Source of the DNA: Amblyornis subalaris | Taxonomy: Eukaryota; Chordata; Aves; Passeriformes; Ptilonorhynchidae | Reading direction: 5' to 3' | Assembly (NCBI GenBank): GCA_018881555.1 | Contig: JACAXG010000238.1 | Coordinates: forward strand, 485,722-549,721 | DNA: 64,000 nucleotides | Shown: in pieces, positions 21,839 through 32,692 of the stretch | Layout: each line of letters opens with the position of its first letter | Position numbering within the stretch: position 1 is the first letter of the stretch | Position numbers and translations under genes: made by a program | The notes under the pieces: model-generated | Seen by the model: only the letters and a program-made list of their open reading frames with translations | Database searches by the model: none | Told to the model about the DNA's origin: nothing

Positions 21839-22189
21839 AGCACCATTCCTGCCTTTTAGGCAGTTGAGTCAAGCTCAGGGAATCTCGGCTGCATCTCTAT
21901 TGAGGAACTTTATTGAAGTGGTGTATCTAAGGCAGGTAATGTGATCCATGGCTGAGAGAAGCAAGTTGTCATCGCCTACACTCAGTGCTCGGGTGATGCA
22001 CGGAGGTGTCCTGGGCACTGGAGGCACACAGGTGTCTGCCCGTGCACTGGTGTCCCAGGTCCCAGCAGAGCCTGGAGATTGAGGTGGATCAAGCAACTGA
22101 TTATAAACTGCCATGTGAGATGTCCAGGGCTATCTGGAGTGTCATGTAAGAGGATTGTGAGGGGACAGTGTCCTTCTGGAGCAAGAGCT
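21839..22189. other. Unique intergenic sequence
   Basis: A short spacer between two plus-strand CR1 copies. Its right part (from about 22100) may be the diverged upstream portion of the next copy. No gene recognised. Confidence 0.4.
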
Positions 22190-22345
22190 AAGGCCAGGTG
22201 AGATGGCCAGGGCCCCCTCAGATGTGGCTGGACACTTTCAAGGTGTGATTCATGGGGATGTTCTGTGCAGGGCCAGGAGCTGGGCTTCCGTGATCCTTCT
22301 GGGGCTCTTCCAGCGCAGGACGTTCTGTGATTCCGTGATTCCATG
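22190..22345 (+). mobile_element. CR1 LINE 3' end, third subfamily
   Basis: Ends with GTGCAGGGCCAGGAGCTGGG, a GATCCTTCTGGGGCTCTTCC word and GTTCTGTGATTCCGTGATTC. It shares the GCAGGGCCAGGAG layout with the copies at 51073 and 56116. Confidence 0.85.
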
Positions 22346-23586
22346 ACTTGTGTGAGGGCAGCTGGGCTGAGTTCTGTGCGTTTGCACCGAAATCCCCCCG
22401 CACTGGGCTGATTCTGCACGGCCTCAGCTACGGGAGACGGGTCCCACCTTGCTGCGGGGTAAGACAAATCCTGCAGCTGCAGGAGGGTTCTATTGTAGGG
22501 ATAATTAGAAACTTTCCTACCTGCCTTTATTAACTAAATAATTTTATAATTAGTTCGCAGCACTCAAGCCATTTCAACAGCAGCAGTAGAAATCTCTGAG
22601 GAAGGCAGGGAATACCAAGATTGTTTATTCATGGATCCTAGGAAAATTTTCACCGTGGCTGTCTCCTGTGGTGGACTCCTTGGGGACAACTGAGAATCTC
22701 AGCAATTTTATGAAGCTTACTTAACAGTCTGTCGATGTTCAGATGGGGAGAAGAGCAGGCAGGAGGGCAGGTGACACCATCCTGAAAAAGTCAAAGGCAA
22801 AGCTGTCATGAATATGAGGAAAGCCATGGTCAGGCTCAGACTGGGAGCTCGTGCTGGTTGTGGTATGCCTGGCACATGATCCGGGGACACTTCTCCAGTT
22901 AGAGTTTCCCTCTGTTTCTCTGTTGAGTTCAGAAGATTCTTTGCATCAGAACATGAATTAGATGTTTTTCAACATTATTCTTGATTTCTAGACATCTCTG
23001 TCTCAGCAAGGCACAGGTTAAGTCCCACTTAGCTTCTGCTTGAGTTTTACAGCTTGGGACTTACGGGATGAGGCCTTTCTTGAAGAGATCTCATAGCACT
23101 TACAGAATAAAGCTTTTGGTTTGACATCACAATTAGGCAGGACCTTATCTTCAAGTAAAGCTGCTAAAAATTATTCAGACACAAAATCTGAGGCTGGAAA
23201 CATAGTGTTAATTCCATTTTGTAAACCATATATAGTGTAATTATTTAACAACTGTAGTTGTAAAAGGTATTATAATTTATCTTAAAATACTTCTCTGTCC
23301 CTGATTTTGATAAATTTCAATGAATGGATTTGGGAAATATTTCAGTAACAAATGTAGAAAAAATTCAAGAACTGAATCTATTTTGAAAGGGTGTGGAAGT
23401 AAAGGAAGGTGAATTTTTGATATTTTTAACAAAAACTTATACTTTCCCTCAAAATATGTAAAGTAAAAATAGCAATCCTACTCAGCCAGAGTGGTGACTC
23501 CTTATGATCACTTCTGTCATGAAACTGCACTCTGCACTGGAACAACAAAAAGAGGAGGATTTTCAAAGTTGTTTTTCTAGCATGGG
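22346..23586. other. Unique intergenic sequence
   Basis: No gene, RNA or repeat family was recognised. The part at about 23130-23480 is AT-rich and unremarkable. Confidence 0.4.
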
Positions 23587-23706
23587 ACCATAGAATGGTT
23601 TGAATTAGAAAGGGCCTTAAAAATCATCTCGTTCCACCCCCTGCAGGGGTGGGACACCTTCCACTAGACCAGGTAGCTCCAAGCTGCCTCCAACCTGGCC
23701 TTGGCT
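23587..23706 (-). mobile_element. CR1 LINE 3' fragment
   Basis: Starts ACCATAGAATGGTTTGAATT and continues through CACCTTCCACTAGACCAGGT to AACCTGGCCTTGG, where it stops abruptly: a 5'-truncated copy of about 120 bp. Confidence 0.88.
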
Positions 23707-25690
23707 ATGACTCCTCAGAGATTTTCTTTGCAGTTGGGTGCTTCAGACCAACACAACTTCTTTGGCTTCTGTGTTTGTTTCTTACTGATAATCATGGGGT
23801 TGAGAAAAAAATCTCTCTTGATCAACCTTGTTTCCTCCATCCCACGTGCTTTGGGGTAAACCCATGACTCACTGTCCTGCCTCTTCCCCATTAAATGAGA
23901 TCAGCAGCTCTTCACGAAGTCTACGCAAGAAATGACAACCCAAGGAAATTTTTGGGAGAAAAAAAAATTCCAAATGAGTGGATAACCTCGTGGCCATCCT
24001 TGCACCTGCAGTGGCAAAGGGCACCGCTGGACGGAACGAACCCAAGGAGAGAGCACTCCTGGAGACACCCCTAAACAGATATTTATTTTTAACCCTCACA
24101 GCCTGGAAGATCCTAGTCTTTCTGCAGGAGTCCCGTATTAGTGCTCCAGCTGAGGAACATGCATTAGCAACTCTTAGTCTCTTGTACTGAGCATTATGTC
24201 TCATCTTTGAAGTCAGATTAATGGAGATTAGTGGTACCACTTAAGAGTTTAAACATTATTCTGACCCAAATTGGTTGTGCAGGCCCAATGTATAACATTG
24301 CACATGCAAGGCTCTTAATGTACAGAAAGTGATTTCACTAATTGTTTCAGAGAAGAAAGCTTGTGTTACTTTCTCTAATCCTGAGGTACTGCCCCCCATG
24401 CTTTTCACATCCACTGTCAAACACATCTGGTTATCCATCTACGTAAGAATCCATTTAATAATCAAAGATCATTTTGTTATAGCTCCAGTTGGCCTGTCTG
24501 CTTTCCTTCCCTGAGTGATTTCATCCATGCCTCTGATCTGCTGGATGTCTGCTCCAGTTCCCACAAGGAGTGACACAGAACTTGAGGAGAACAGACAGAA
24601 ATAAACAGGCACAGCACTGCAGAAACTGTTGTGCTGTATTAAAACAAATGGTTTTAATTATTTAAAATTAGGTGCCTTGGCATAAGCTGTGCAGAAACTA
24701 AAAACAGAGGAAGCAAAAATATTCTTGTTTAAGACTACAGAAATGGAATTGATCCTAATAAGTCAAGTTTATTTTTTTGAAATAATTAAAGAAAACCTCT
24801 TGAATTTCTCTGGCTGTGTGACCAAAACCAATTTGGAAACACGCTGAACTTTTCAAGAAATCATTCACTTAGTTGGATTTGGTCCGGGTGTTATAAAAAA
24901 ATACAAAGGAATAAAAGAGAAGCACTTTCCCAGTGTTGCTTTTAGCCTTCCTCATGGGACTGTCTACTGATGTCAGCTGTTTTTTGGATGGAGCTCTAAG
25001 AACAAACTCTCATTTCCCTGTTCATGGGCCTGGCAGCCCTTGGCTGGCTCACAGTCTTTGTTCTACCTCAGGGGTCTGCAGAAACCTCTGAGACCAGGAT
25101 CCAATTTATGCCCATGCTTCAGTGAAGTGGTTGTCCTGATGTATGTGACCAGATTCTCCCTCCAGCCAAGGGAGGGACAGAGGTGTCTTTGCAGGAGATT
25201 GAGCACCCGAGTCAGGCAGATATTTTCTGCCTTGGTTGGGTTTCAAGAACACCTCCACTTGGCAGAAGAGGAATTTATGTGGTTATTTTAAGAAGTCCCC
25301 CCCTTCCCTAAATAATGAAGATGGAGGTATCTGAGTTAGGCAGGCTAAATCACAGGAGTGACACATCTTCTGGCTCTGCTGAGGAGCAGCAAGTGTCAGG
25401 GTGCCGTGGTTTACTGTCTCCTCCCCGTGACTGGCCAGATGTGTGCTCCACTTTAAATTAACCCAAGTCCGGGAGACAAATTCCCACCTCTCTCCAGAAC
25501 TGCTCAGGCAGCACTTTTAGTAACTTACGTCCGTCTCTCCCATCACACTTTGCCTCCAACGCAAGGAGCAAGGAGAGCGCTACCTATTAACCACCACCCC
25601 TTCCTTCAGCACCCGGGGCTCTCCCCTGGGGTTCCTCGTGCAAACCCTGACCCACCCTGACCCTGTTTAGCTGTTGAGATCTGACAAGAT
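23707..25690. other. Unique intergenic sequence
   Basis: No gene recognised. Stretches such as 24620-24900 are AT-rich and unique. A short purine run lies near 23960. Confidence 0.4.
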
Positions 25691-25699
25691 CACAGCCTG

Positions 25700-25960
25700 G
25701 GGTGGTATGGCTGAATTTACATGTGCTTAACAAATTGCCTGTTCACTCAATTACATTTTATTTAATCATCTGTAATCATATAAATTATGCCTGATGGTAG
25801 TAAATGTTCGTGTCACTTCCTAATTACAGATTGATTAATTGACTGTGGTGATTTGTATTACTTATATAAGAATATAGGAAGATGATGATAAATTCTTATT
25901 AGTATGCAACACTTCATATGAAACATAGGGGAAACTTTCCTTTCTTTGACGCTTCCATTC
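25700..25960. promoter_or_regulatory. Candidate conserved non-coding element, homeodomain-rich
   Basis: Unique AT-rich sequence with many homeodomain-type cores: CAATTA near 25748, TTTAATCATCTGTAATCATA around 25760-25780, TAATTA at 25821-25826, and TTGATTAATTGAC at about 25831. A CATCTG E-box is embedded between the two TAATCA words. There is no transposon signature. The enhancer role is inferred. Confidence 0.33.
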
Positions 25961-26377
25961 AGTGTATCAAAGATGTTTTGCATTATCCCATGGCCCAAAA
26001 AGAGATGCTTTCACTACATTAAAAAAAAACAAACAAAACAAAGGAAGGAGAAATATGGTGTGTGTTGCTTGGTGCCCCAGATGAGGCTTCAAGCAACAGA
26101 AAGCTCTTTAAGATTCCATCCACTAAGAATTTGCCTGTTGCTTTCTACTCAGTTCAGTATTGATCTGGACTGCACACCAAGTCAGGTTTTAGCTTAAAAT
26201 TCAAGAAAGTGAGAAAAAAATTGTGCTGATGTCATTTGAGGATAAGTCCTCCTACTGTGTGGTTCATGCTACTTGTCCTGATAATTGCTCTGAGTTTGGA
26301 GAGCAGATGGCAAAAGCCCAGATTTGCTGTTAAGAAGGAATCCTGGTAGCTGAAGAATGTCTAATTTCCCAGATAAA
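25961..26377. other. Unique intergenic sequence
   Basis: Nothing recognised apart from a short A-rich run near 26021-26050. Confidence 0.4.
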
Positions 26378-26778
26378 TATTCCACTAGACCAGGTTACTC
26401 CAAGCCCTATCCAACCTGGCCTTGGACACTTCCAGGGATGGGGCAGCCACAGCTTCTCTGCAAAACCTGTGCCAGGGCCTCACCACTCTCACAGCCAAGA
26501 ATTCCTTCCCAATATCCCACCTAACCCTGCGCTCTGGCACTGGGAAGCCATTCCCCCTTGTTCTGTCCCTCCATCCCTTGTCCCAAGTCCCTCTTCAGCT
26601 GTCCTGGAGCCCCTTTAGGTACTGGCAGGGGCTCTGAGGTCTCCCTGGAGCCTTCTCTTCTGCAGGTGAACAGCCCCAGCTCTCCCAGCCTGGCTCCAGA
26701 GCAGAGGGGCTCCAGCCCTGGGAGCATCTCCGTGGCCTCCTCTGGACTCACTGCAACAGGTCTGTGTCTTTCCATGAC
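26378..26778 (-). mobile_element. CR1 LINE copy lacking its 3' terminus
   Basis: Complement of CR1, from ATTCCACTAGACCAGGTTAC through CAGGGATGGGGCAGCCACAG and TTCCTTCCCAATATCCCACC to a TCCTCTGGACTCACTGCAAC word. It is the same subfamily as the copy at 18066. The final roughly 70 bp that should carry the octamer repeat are missing at the left edge, which is unusual because CR1 normally loses its 5' end. Confidence 0.9.
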
Positions 26779-26989
26779 TGTATCAGTCAGGAATGCACTC
26801 AGCACTAATTCCCAGCAGATTCCAGGAATTTTTAACTTGTCTGCCAGCACTACTACTCCGTTTCTCTTAATCCATTTCTCAAGGTCACCTGGTTCCTCTT
26901 GCACAGCATGTCAGTCCTTCCCAAATTGATGTTTTTTGCATTTTCAGAAAACATAATTAGAAAATGTCTGCCTTTTGTACCAAGGTCAC

Positions 26990-27400
26990 TCACAGACATT
27001 TTAAATATGACTATTGAAAAAGCAATCCTCGAGGAGCCCGACTAACAAAGTATCCTCGGTCCAGCTCTTCTTCTGTTGCTAGAGGCTCTTATTTCCCCTA
27101 CGGGTAAACACCTCACAATTTTCTTTCTAAGCCCCCATTTCTCCAGCTCCGCTAATCCAGCTAATCCCTCTCTGAAGCAAGGATAAGTGACACGTTTTTC
27201 ATTCCCTTATCTAAAAGTTAGGTCTCTTATCAAAGGAATATGCTAAACACAAGTGACACTTTCTGTCTCTGGAAAACCCCAGTTATATTTAAGATCACAG
27301 CTCTACATCTGTAGTCATTCCTCCCTCCAAACTTTGTTGTGGTTTTGTCACTTTATTGAGGTTAAAGCACTTAATAAACTGAAAAATTAAAAGCATAATT
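26990..27400. promoter_or_regulatory. Candidate unique regulatory block
   Basis: Unique sequence with TCCGCTAATCCAGCTAATCC at 27148-27167 (two CTAATCC words, the OTX/bicoid-type core) and TTATCAAAGGAATATGC near 27226. No repeat and no coding frame. Weak evidence. Confidence 0.22.
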
Positions 27401-28479
27401 TATTTTCTGTGTCTTTATATCTGGAACGAAGATTCTCCAGCCCCTTCACTTAGACTTCATTAAGCTCTCCATCATTTTCTTACGTCTTGGATGTGATAAT
27501 TTTCATTTTTTTCTGCCTTTTTCCTTAGTGTCCCTCCTGCCTGTGCTGTTCTGCCCAGCTGCACCTCCTGCCCCGAGCACTGCACCAAGGTGTATGGTTG
27601 GATGTTGAGAAGTAAAAGCAGTGTGTGTTTGACAGTCATCTGATAAGAAGCTTTTTTTAAAAAAATGTCTGCACTGCCCTCCATCTTCCAGGAACCCATG
27701 GACACAGACTTGTGGTGGCCTTTTCCCTGTTCTGCCAAAGCAGGTGTTTACCCTTAGATCCACGGGATGGGTGACCACATTTTGGCCATTACCCATTCGA
27801 GGAACCCTTCTCTGAGCTGTTGCTGTGATGATCTGTGAGACACCAGTTCCTGAGAGTGACCTCCAGACAATTGTCCTTTTACAGTCCACTTCCAGGAGGG
27901 GACTCTGAACTATCCACAAATGATAAGAATTGCTCAAACCCCTAATTCCTGAGGGCCGAATACCTATATCAGCCCCTTGTTCTCCTGAAGGAGAAAATGC
28001 AGTGATTTTGGTTAATATTGGCAGGTATGACAGAGGGAATCTGTTTCTTACAGCAGAATTTTGTCCTCCACTGACCCTGATTCAAATGGGGTGGGTGACA
28101 CAAATGTGTTACCCAGAAGATAAGGCTTTTAGGTGGATATATCCAGTCTGCCTGTCTGTCAGGTGTGAGAGGACATAGCTTTTACCCAGAATATGTCTCA
28201 GCATTCCTCTGTTTTGACAGAAGATCTCTCTACAAAGGTGAATGCTCCTGCTGCATGGGCTTTCTCTGCCCCATGTTCCTAAGAGAGGCTGGGCATGGAG
28301 GTATTTTAGCAGGTGCCACTATTATGATTTCTCCCCCAAAAGCAGGAGTTCTCTGGGTGTTTTCTCCTATTTGCTTTCCTTTCCCTGTTATGGCACTGTG
28401 GTTCTTTCTCAGATGCTGTTGTAGCCCCTCTGCAGAAACTCTCCTGGTTGATGCCTGACTCTCTCTGCAAGGGGAACAT
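27401..28479. other. Unique intergenic sequence
   Basis: No gene recognised. A 144-codon minus frame at 27503-27937 has no recognisable domain. Parts of 27940-28130 may be a very old diverged repeat, but I cannot place it in a family. Confidence 0.35.
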
Positions 28480-28630
28480 TCTGCTGCCCACGAGTGTGTG
28501 ATCCTGGATAAATTACTTACCCATCACTGCCTCGGCTTCCCTACCAGAAAAATCGGTACAAAACCGATTACAGAGTGAGGTCTATTTAGCTAATGCTGAT
28601 AAAGAGCCGAGGGAGTGGGCACAGAGCATG
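28480..28630 (+). mobile_element. MIR-like ancient SINE remnant
   Basis: The order of words matches the MIR core: CTGCTGCC, then TGTGTGATCCTGGATAAATT, ACTTACCCATCACTGCCTCG, and GCTTCCCTACCAGAAAAATC. MIR has TGTGTGACCTTGGGCAAGTT, then a CTGTGCCTCAGTTTCC word, then an AAAATGGGGAT tail. Highly diverged, as expected for an element predating birds. Confidence 0.5.
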
Positions 28631-29089
28631 CAATAGAAACATCTACCATGTTGCTGTTGCTAACGTGGTCACTTACATTCCTGTGTGTAAATAAATCTTG
28701 AAGAGGGAAAGCCTTTGGGATGACCAGGAAACACACAAATGCTGGAAATGTCTCATCCATTTATGGTGATCTGAATTTCTAAGCTGCAGAGTGAGTGGAG
28801 CTCTGTTTTCGCTCAGGTCTTTGGGTTTTATACTCAGGCTTGGCCGTGTGCTCTTCGGGACAGAGAGAATCTTTTTGCTCTATGCTCCTGCCCTGCAGCC
28901 CATAGCAAATATTTCTGCCAGAAAAAGGGATGACAGGGAGGGACCAGGAGACTCATCCTCTCACCCATCCACCTTTGCATCCGTTCACCTCTCAGTTGAC
29001 CTGTACACTCCCATGCAACAAACCGATCAAAGCTCAAAAAACCCCTAAAAACCGTATTTACCACCGTCTTTGAGTATCCTTAGCTCAGG
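28631..29089. other. Unique intergenic sequence
   Basis: Nothing recognised. Confidence 0.4.
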
Positions 29090-29350
29090 ACCTGCCGGCA
29101 CACTTGCCATAATTAGCTCATTTTTGCAAGTTTAACAGGATCCCACCCTTATTTTTTTGACAGCCCTCCAATGCTTTCCTTGAACAGGGCGGAAAACGCT
29201 ACCCGGCAGCTCAACACACATTTCCATAACCAGCTGTTTAAATCATGATAATCGTTTTCACAAAACTAATCTATGTGGCTAAACAAGCAGAACTATGCTG
29301 GTGCTTTGCTTTTTAAAAATGCAGTAGATCTGTAGCTGATGTGTTAGTAT
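29090..29350. promoter_or_regulatory. Candidate conserved non-coding element
   Basis: Unique sequence with CCATAATTAGCTCATTTTTG near 29107, AACCAGCTGTTTAAATCATG near 29229 (a CAGCTG E-box beside an AAATCATG word), and TAATCTATG. No repeat signature. Regulatory role inferred. Confidence 0.25.
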
Positions 29351-29948
29351 CAGTTAATTCTCATAAAAGGTCATTAATGGTGCGTACAGCGAAGTGGAGG
29401 ACTGGGCAGGCTGGGTCAGAGAGAGATGGTATCTGCGTGACTGATGTGCAGTGCTCAGGGTCAGAGCATTACAAAATTATTCTCTTCAATTATTTACGTC
29501 CCTCCATCTACCGCGCGGTGGGCTCGGGCCTGTGCAAGGAGTTTCTGCTGTCCTTGCAGGGTTTTCCCTTTTCCTCAGCAACGGTATTCATTTCAATAAA
29601 AATTATCTGCTGCAATCCCATCCTGTTTCCTGTGGCTGACGAAAATTCGGGGAGGACAGTGGGTGGTACTGCTGCAGTCATTCAAGGCTGGGGAATCCTG
29701 TGCTCCCTGGCATCGCAAGCAGTGCACGTAAATCCTGTGAGTCCACCCTGTACCAGCCCCTCGAGAGGAGATCCCACGGTGAGGCATAAAAATGAGGCTG
29801 GGAAGAAAGATTAGGGCTGCCAATTTCATAACAGATGATATCCTTGTTATCATCATCAGCAACAATGAAGAAGTTTAAATGCTTCTCTCTCCCTCTCTCC
29901 CTACCTCCAAACCTTCAGCGAAAGAAATCCAACTTAATTTTTTCTGTC

Positions 29949-29970
29949 TTTTTTTTTTTTTTTTTTTTTT
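29949..29970. repeat. Poly-T run beside two inverted repeats
   Basis: Twenty-two T bases, followed immediately by the inverted repeats at 29972-30020. Confidence 0.92.
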
Positions 29971-29994
29971 GCTGATGGCAACAGCATCAGGCAT

Positions 29995-30020
29995 GCTATA
30001 TATCAGCCATGATATATAGC
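29995..30020. repeat. Perfect 11-bp inverted repeat (hairpin)
   Basis: GCTATATATCA at 29995-30005 and TGATATATAGC at 30010-30020 are exact reverse complements around a 4-base loop. A second inverted repeat, CTGATG at 29972-29977 and CATCAG at 29985-29990, lies just before it. Confidence 0.9.
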
Positions 30021-30290
30021 CTTATGAGCTGACTGTTGACAACTTATGGCTCTTTTGTCTGGGTTTGCCTACTTGGCTGTTTAATTACGTGAAGTGCCTG
30101 TTTTCCGCGCGGCGCTCATTTCGTACCAGCGGCTGCTGGAATTCACGGATGGTGCTATGTTTACACCAGCCATCAAGCTGATACTCAAACACATTAGCAT
30201 GACCATACTGCAAAATACATGGTAGGAGGGGCTGCTACTGCAGTTCCTTGGCTCATCTGCGCGAGCTAAATCAGCCAGAAGAATATTTCT
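30021..30290. promoter_or_regulatory. Candidate conserved non-coding element with CpG patch
   Basis: Unique sequence with GGCTGTTTAATTACGTGAAG at about 30076-30095, a small CpG cluster (TTCCGCGCGGCGCTCATTTC near 30102), and CACATTAGCATGACCATAC near 30190. The retained CpGs in otherwise AT-rich DNA suggest constraint or lack of germline methylation. Inference only. Confidence 0.35.
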
Positions 30291-30303
30291 TAGAATAAAG
30301 TGA

Positions 30304-30323
30304 TAGAATTCTGTGATTCTGTG
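30304..30323 (+). mobile_element. Possible CR1 3' terminal stub
   Basis: AGAATTCTGTGATTCTGTGA is two CR1-type octamers with no recognisable body upstream. It is either a near-complete 5' truncation or chance. Confidence 0.35.
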
Positions 30324-30370
30324 AAAACGTTTCTGTTCATAGTTTCAAAACCTCCTTGCATCCCTTTTCT

Positions 30371-30387
30371 GTTTTTTTTTTTTTTTT
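30371..30387. repeat. Poly-T run
   Basis: A T homopolymer in AT-rich DNA, with no associated element recognised. Confidence 0.8.
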
Positions 30388-32164
30388 AATGTTAATGGAA
30401 TTTAAATTATTGACCATAGCAATTTAACTTTTGATGAAAATAGCAATTAATAGAGAGGACATTAGAGAGAAGAATCCTGAGACTTTATGAGTATAGATTA
30501 CTGTAAGGCTACATAATAAAATGATTACAGCATGCATAAAAGGTCATTATCGCTGTAATAATGCTGTCCCAAAGTACCTTTTTCATTCTGCAGGACTGAA
30601 ACTTGTTACCAAACCTAAATGAAGAGCAGAAAGTTATGTCTCAGGCCTCTGTTATTGCAAAATTTTAAAAATCAACCCAAAAATCTGGCAACCCTATTAG
30701 TATTGTTCGGAAAACTGTTTTCTCATCCCTTTATGTCATGAAGGATGAAATTTAAACATATAAATGGGCAAAAATTTTAAAGAAGAAAATCTGGAATTTA
30801 TGATACAAGTGTCCCTGGTATTTCTAATGAACTTCATGCAACCATAGCTAGAGGTCCTTATTGGGGTCCATGTCTTCTACTATCTAAAGTAATAAAAACC
30901 TGGCCTGAGCCAGAAGATACATTCCATGTCTCTGTTCCCTTTAATCTACGGATGCTTCTTGTGAAATACTGTTATCTGACTGGACATCTTGTCTGCTGAA
31001 GAGCTGTATAAAGCGTTGTCTTAGGTTTACTCAAATGAGGACATTTTCTTTTTTGCTGTTATTTGAACCAAAATAAGTTTTCTGGTTTGGCTTTGTACCT
31101 TTGCATACTCTTTTAGAATGAAAGGGAAGCAGTCAAAATGAAAATTGAAATAAAATCATTCAAAGACTGCTAACCCCACCTGAAAAATTAAAGATACTGT
31201 TTTATTCCTGAAATTTTGGGCTATGTCCTTCTTGTGTTTGAAGCAGTCACTCAAATACACCAAGAGTGTTACAATAGTCTTGGTTGCCTTCCAGCGGTGG
31301 TGTTTTGGTATTAGATATTAAAAAACCTCTTTCTGCTCCATCTGGGACACAAATCTGTGCCATCCCACTTCCACTTAGTATTTCCCATCCCACCCTTCTC
31401 TCTCGTGTCCTCCCTTGTGTCCCTCCAGCTCAAACCTCTCAGTGGCTGCAGGTGTTGGCCTTTTATCAACCATCCTCACGGCAGCACTTCTGGCTGGGCC
31501 AAAAGTTGAGTCCCCACTTGGGGACATCCCTGTACCCACTTAAATGGATTTGGAAACATAATTCCTATTAACCCATAACAGGATTTAGACCCTCAAATCA
31601 CTTTACCCTAAAAAAATCTTAGGAGAACTTTCACTGAACATTGCAAAACTTGAACGATTTTCCCTTTTGGAAAAGACATATGTGCTATAGGATTGTCTTC
31701 TGGAAAAGGAATGAGGTGTAAATCCCAGCACCCTCATTCACCTTCAGGGGCTGGGTTCAGGCCTTGCAATTCTAAACAAAGCAATGCCCAAAGACCATCA
31801 GAAACATCCCACCTTCTATGGTGTATCCTCATCTACATAGCTACAAATGCTCATTTCCCATTTTAATCTCTGTCCAGAGGATGAGCAGGCATAAGGCATA
31901 TAATTTCAATTAATCTGAGATCTGCAAGTATAAGAAGCTATAAAAGAGCTTATTATTATGTATTTCTCCAGGCATTTTATCCGTGTACCATACAGCTAAA
32001 TGTACCTTCCATGTCAATGATAGCACTCTGTGAAATAGCAAACATTAAAAACCCATAGGAGACATTATTGTGTTCACATCTGATGGAGGTTTCAGTAAAA
32101 TGCTGGAGTGGTATTTCACCTGGATGCCAGAGAGATGTGTACAGGACACAGCTGTACAGGCTTT
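30388..32164. other. Unique intergenic sequence
   Basis: AT-rich sequence without recognisable genes or repeats. Short frames look like chance. Confidence 0.4.
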
Positions 32165-32692
32165 CACCTGTGCTGGCCCTGCTGAGGCACCTCCAGTACC
32201 AGGGAGAGCTCTGGGCCCCTCAGGACAAGAGAGACCTTGAGGGGCTGGAGTGTGTCCAGGGAAGGGAACGGAGCTGGGGAAGCATCTGGAGCACCAGGAG
32301 TGGCTGAGGGAGGGTCCTGGAGAAAAGGAGGCTCAGGGGGGATCTTCTGGCTCTGCACAACTCCCTAATAGAAGGGGTCAGCTAGGGGGGGTCAGGCTGT
32401 GCTCCCAGGGAACAAGGGACAGGATGAGAGGAAACCAGAGGAAACTCCTCAAGTTCTCCCAGAGGAGGTTTAGATTGGATATTAGGGAAAATTCTTTCAT
32501 GGACAGGGATTCAGCCCTGGCACAGGCTGCCCAGGGCAATGGTGGAGTCCCCATCCCGGAGGGATTTAAAAGCCATGTGGATGTGGCACTTGGGGACGTG
32601 GGTCAGGGGTGGCCTTGGCAGTGCTGAGGGAGTGGTTGGAACTGGTAATTCTGGAAATCTTTTCCAACCTGAACAATTCTATGATTCTATCC
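32165..32692 (+). mobile_element. CR1 LINE 3' portion, about 530 bp
   Basis: Landmarks in order: CTGGCCCTGCTGAGGCACCT, CTGGGCCCCTCAGGACAAGA, a GAGGGGCTGGAGTGTGTCCA word, TTTAGATTGGATATTAGGGA, GGAGTCCCCATCCCGGAGGG, and a terminal AATTCTATGATTCTATCC. 5'-truncated with an intact 3' end. Confidence 0.93.

Noticed and set aside
27503..27937. 144-codon minus-strand frame, considered as a retroviral or other repeat piece
   Set aside because: No protease, polymerase or envelope motif and no long terminal repeat nearby. Left as unassigned.
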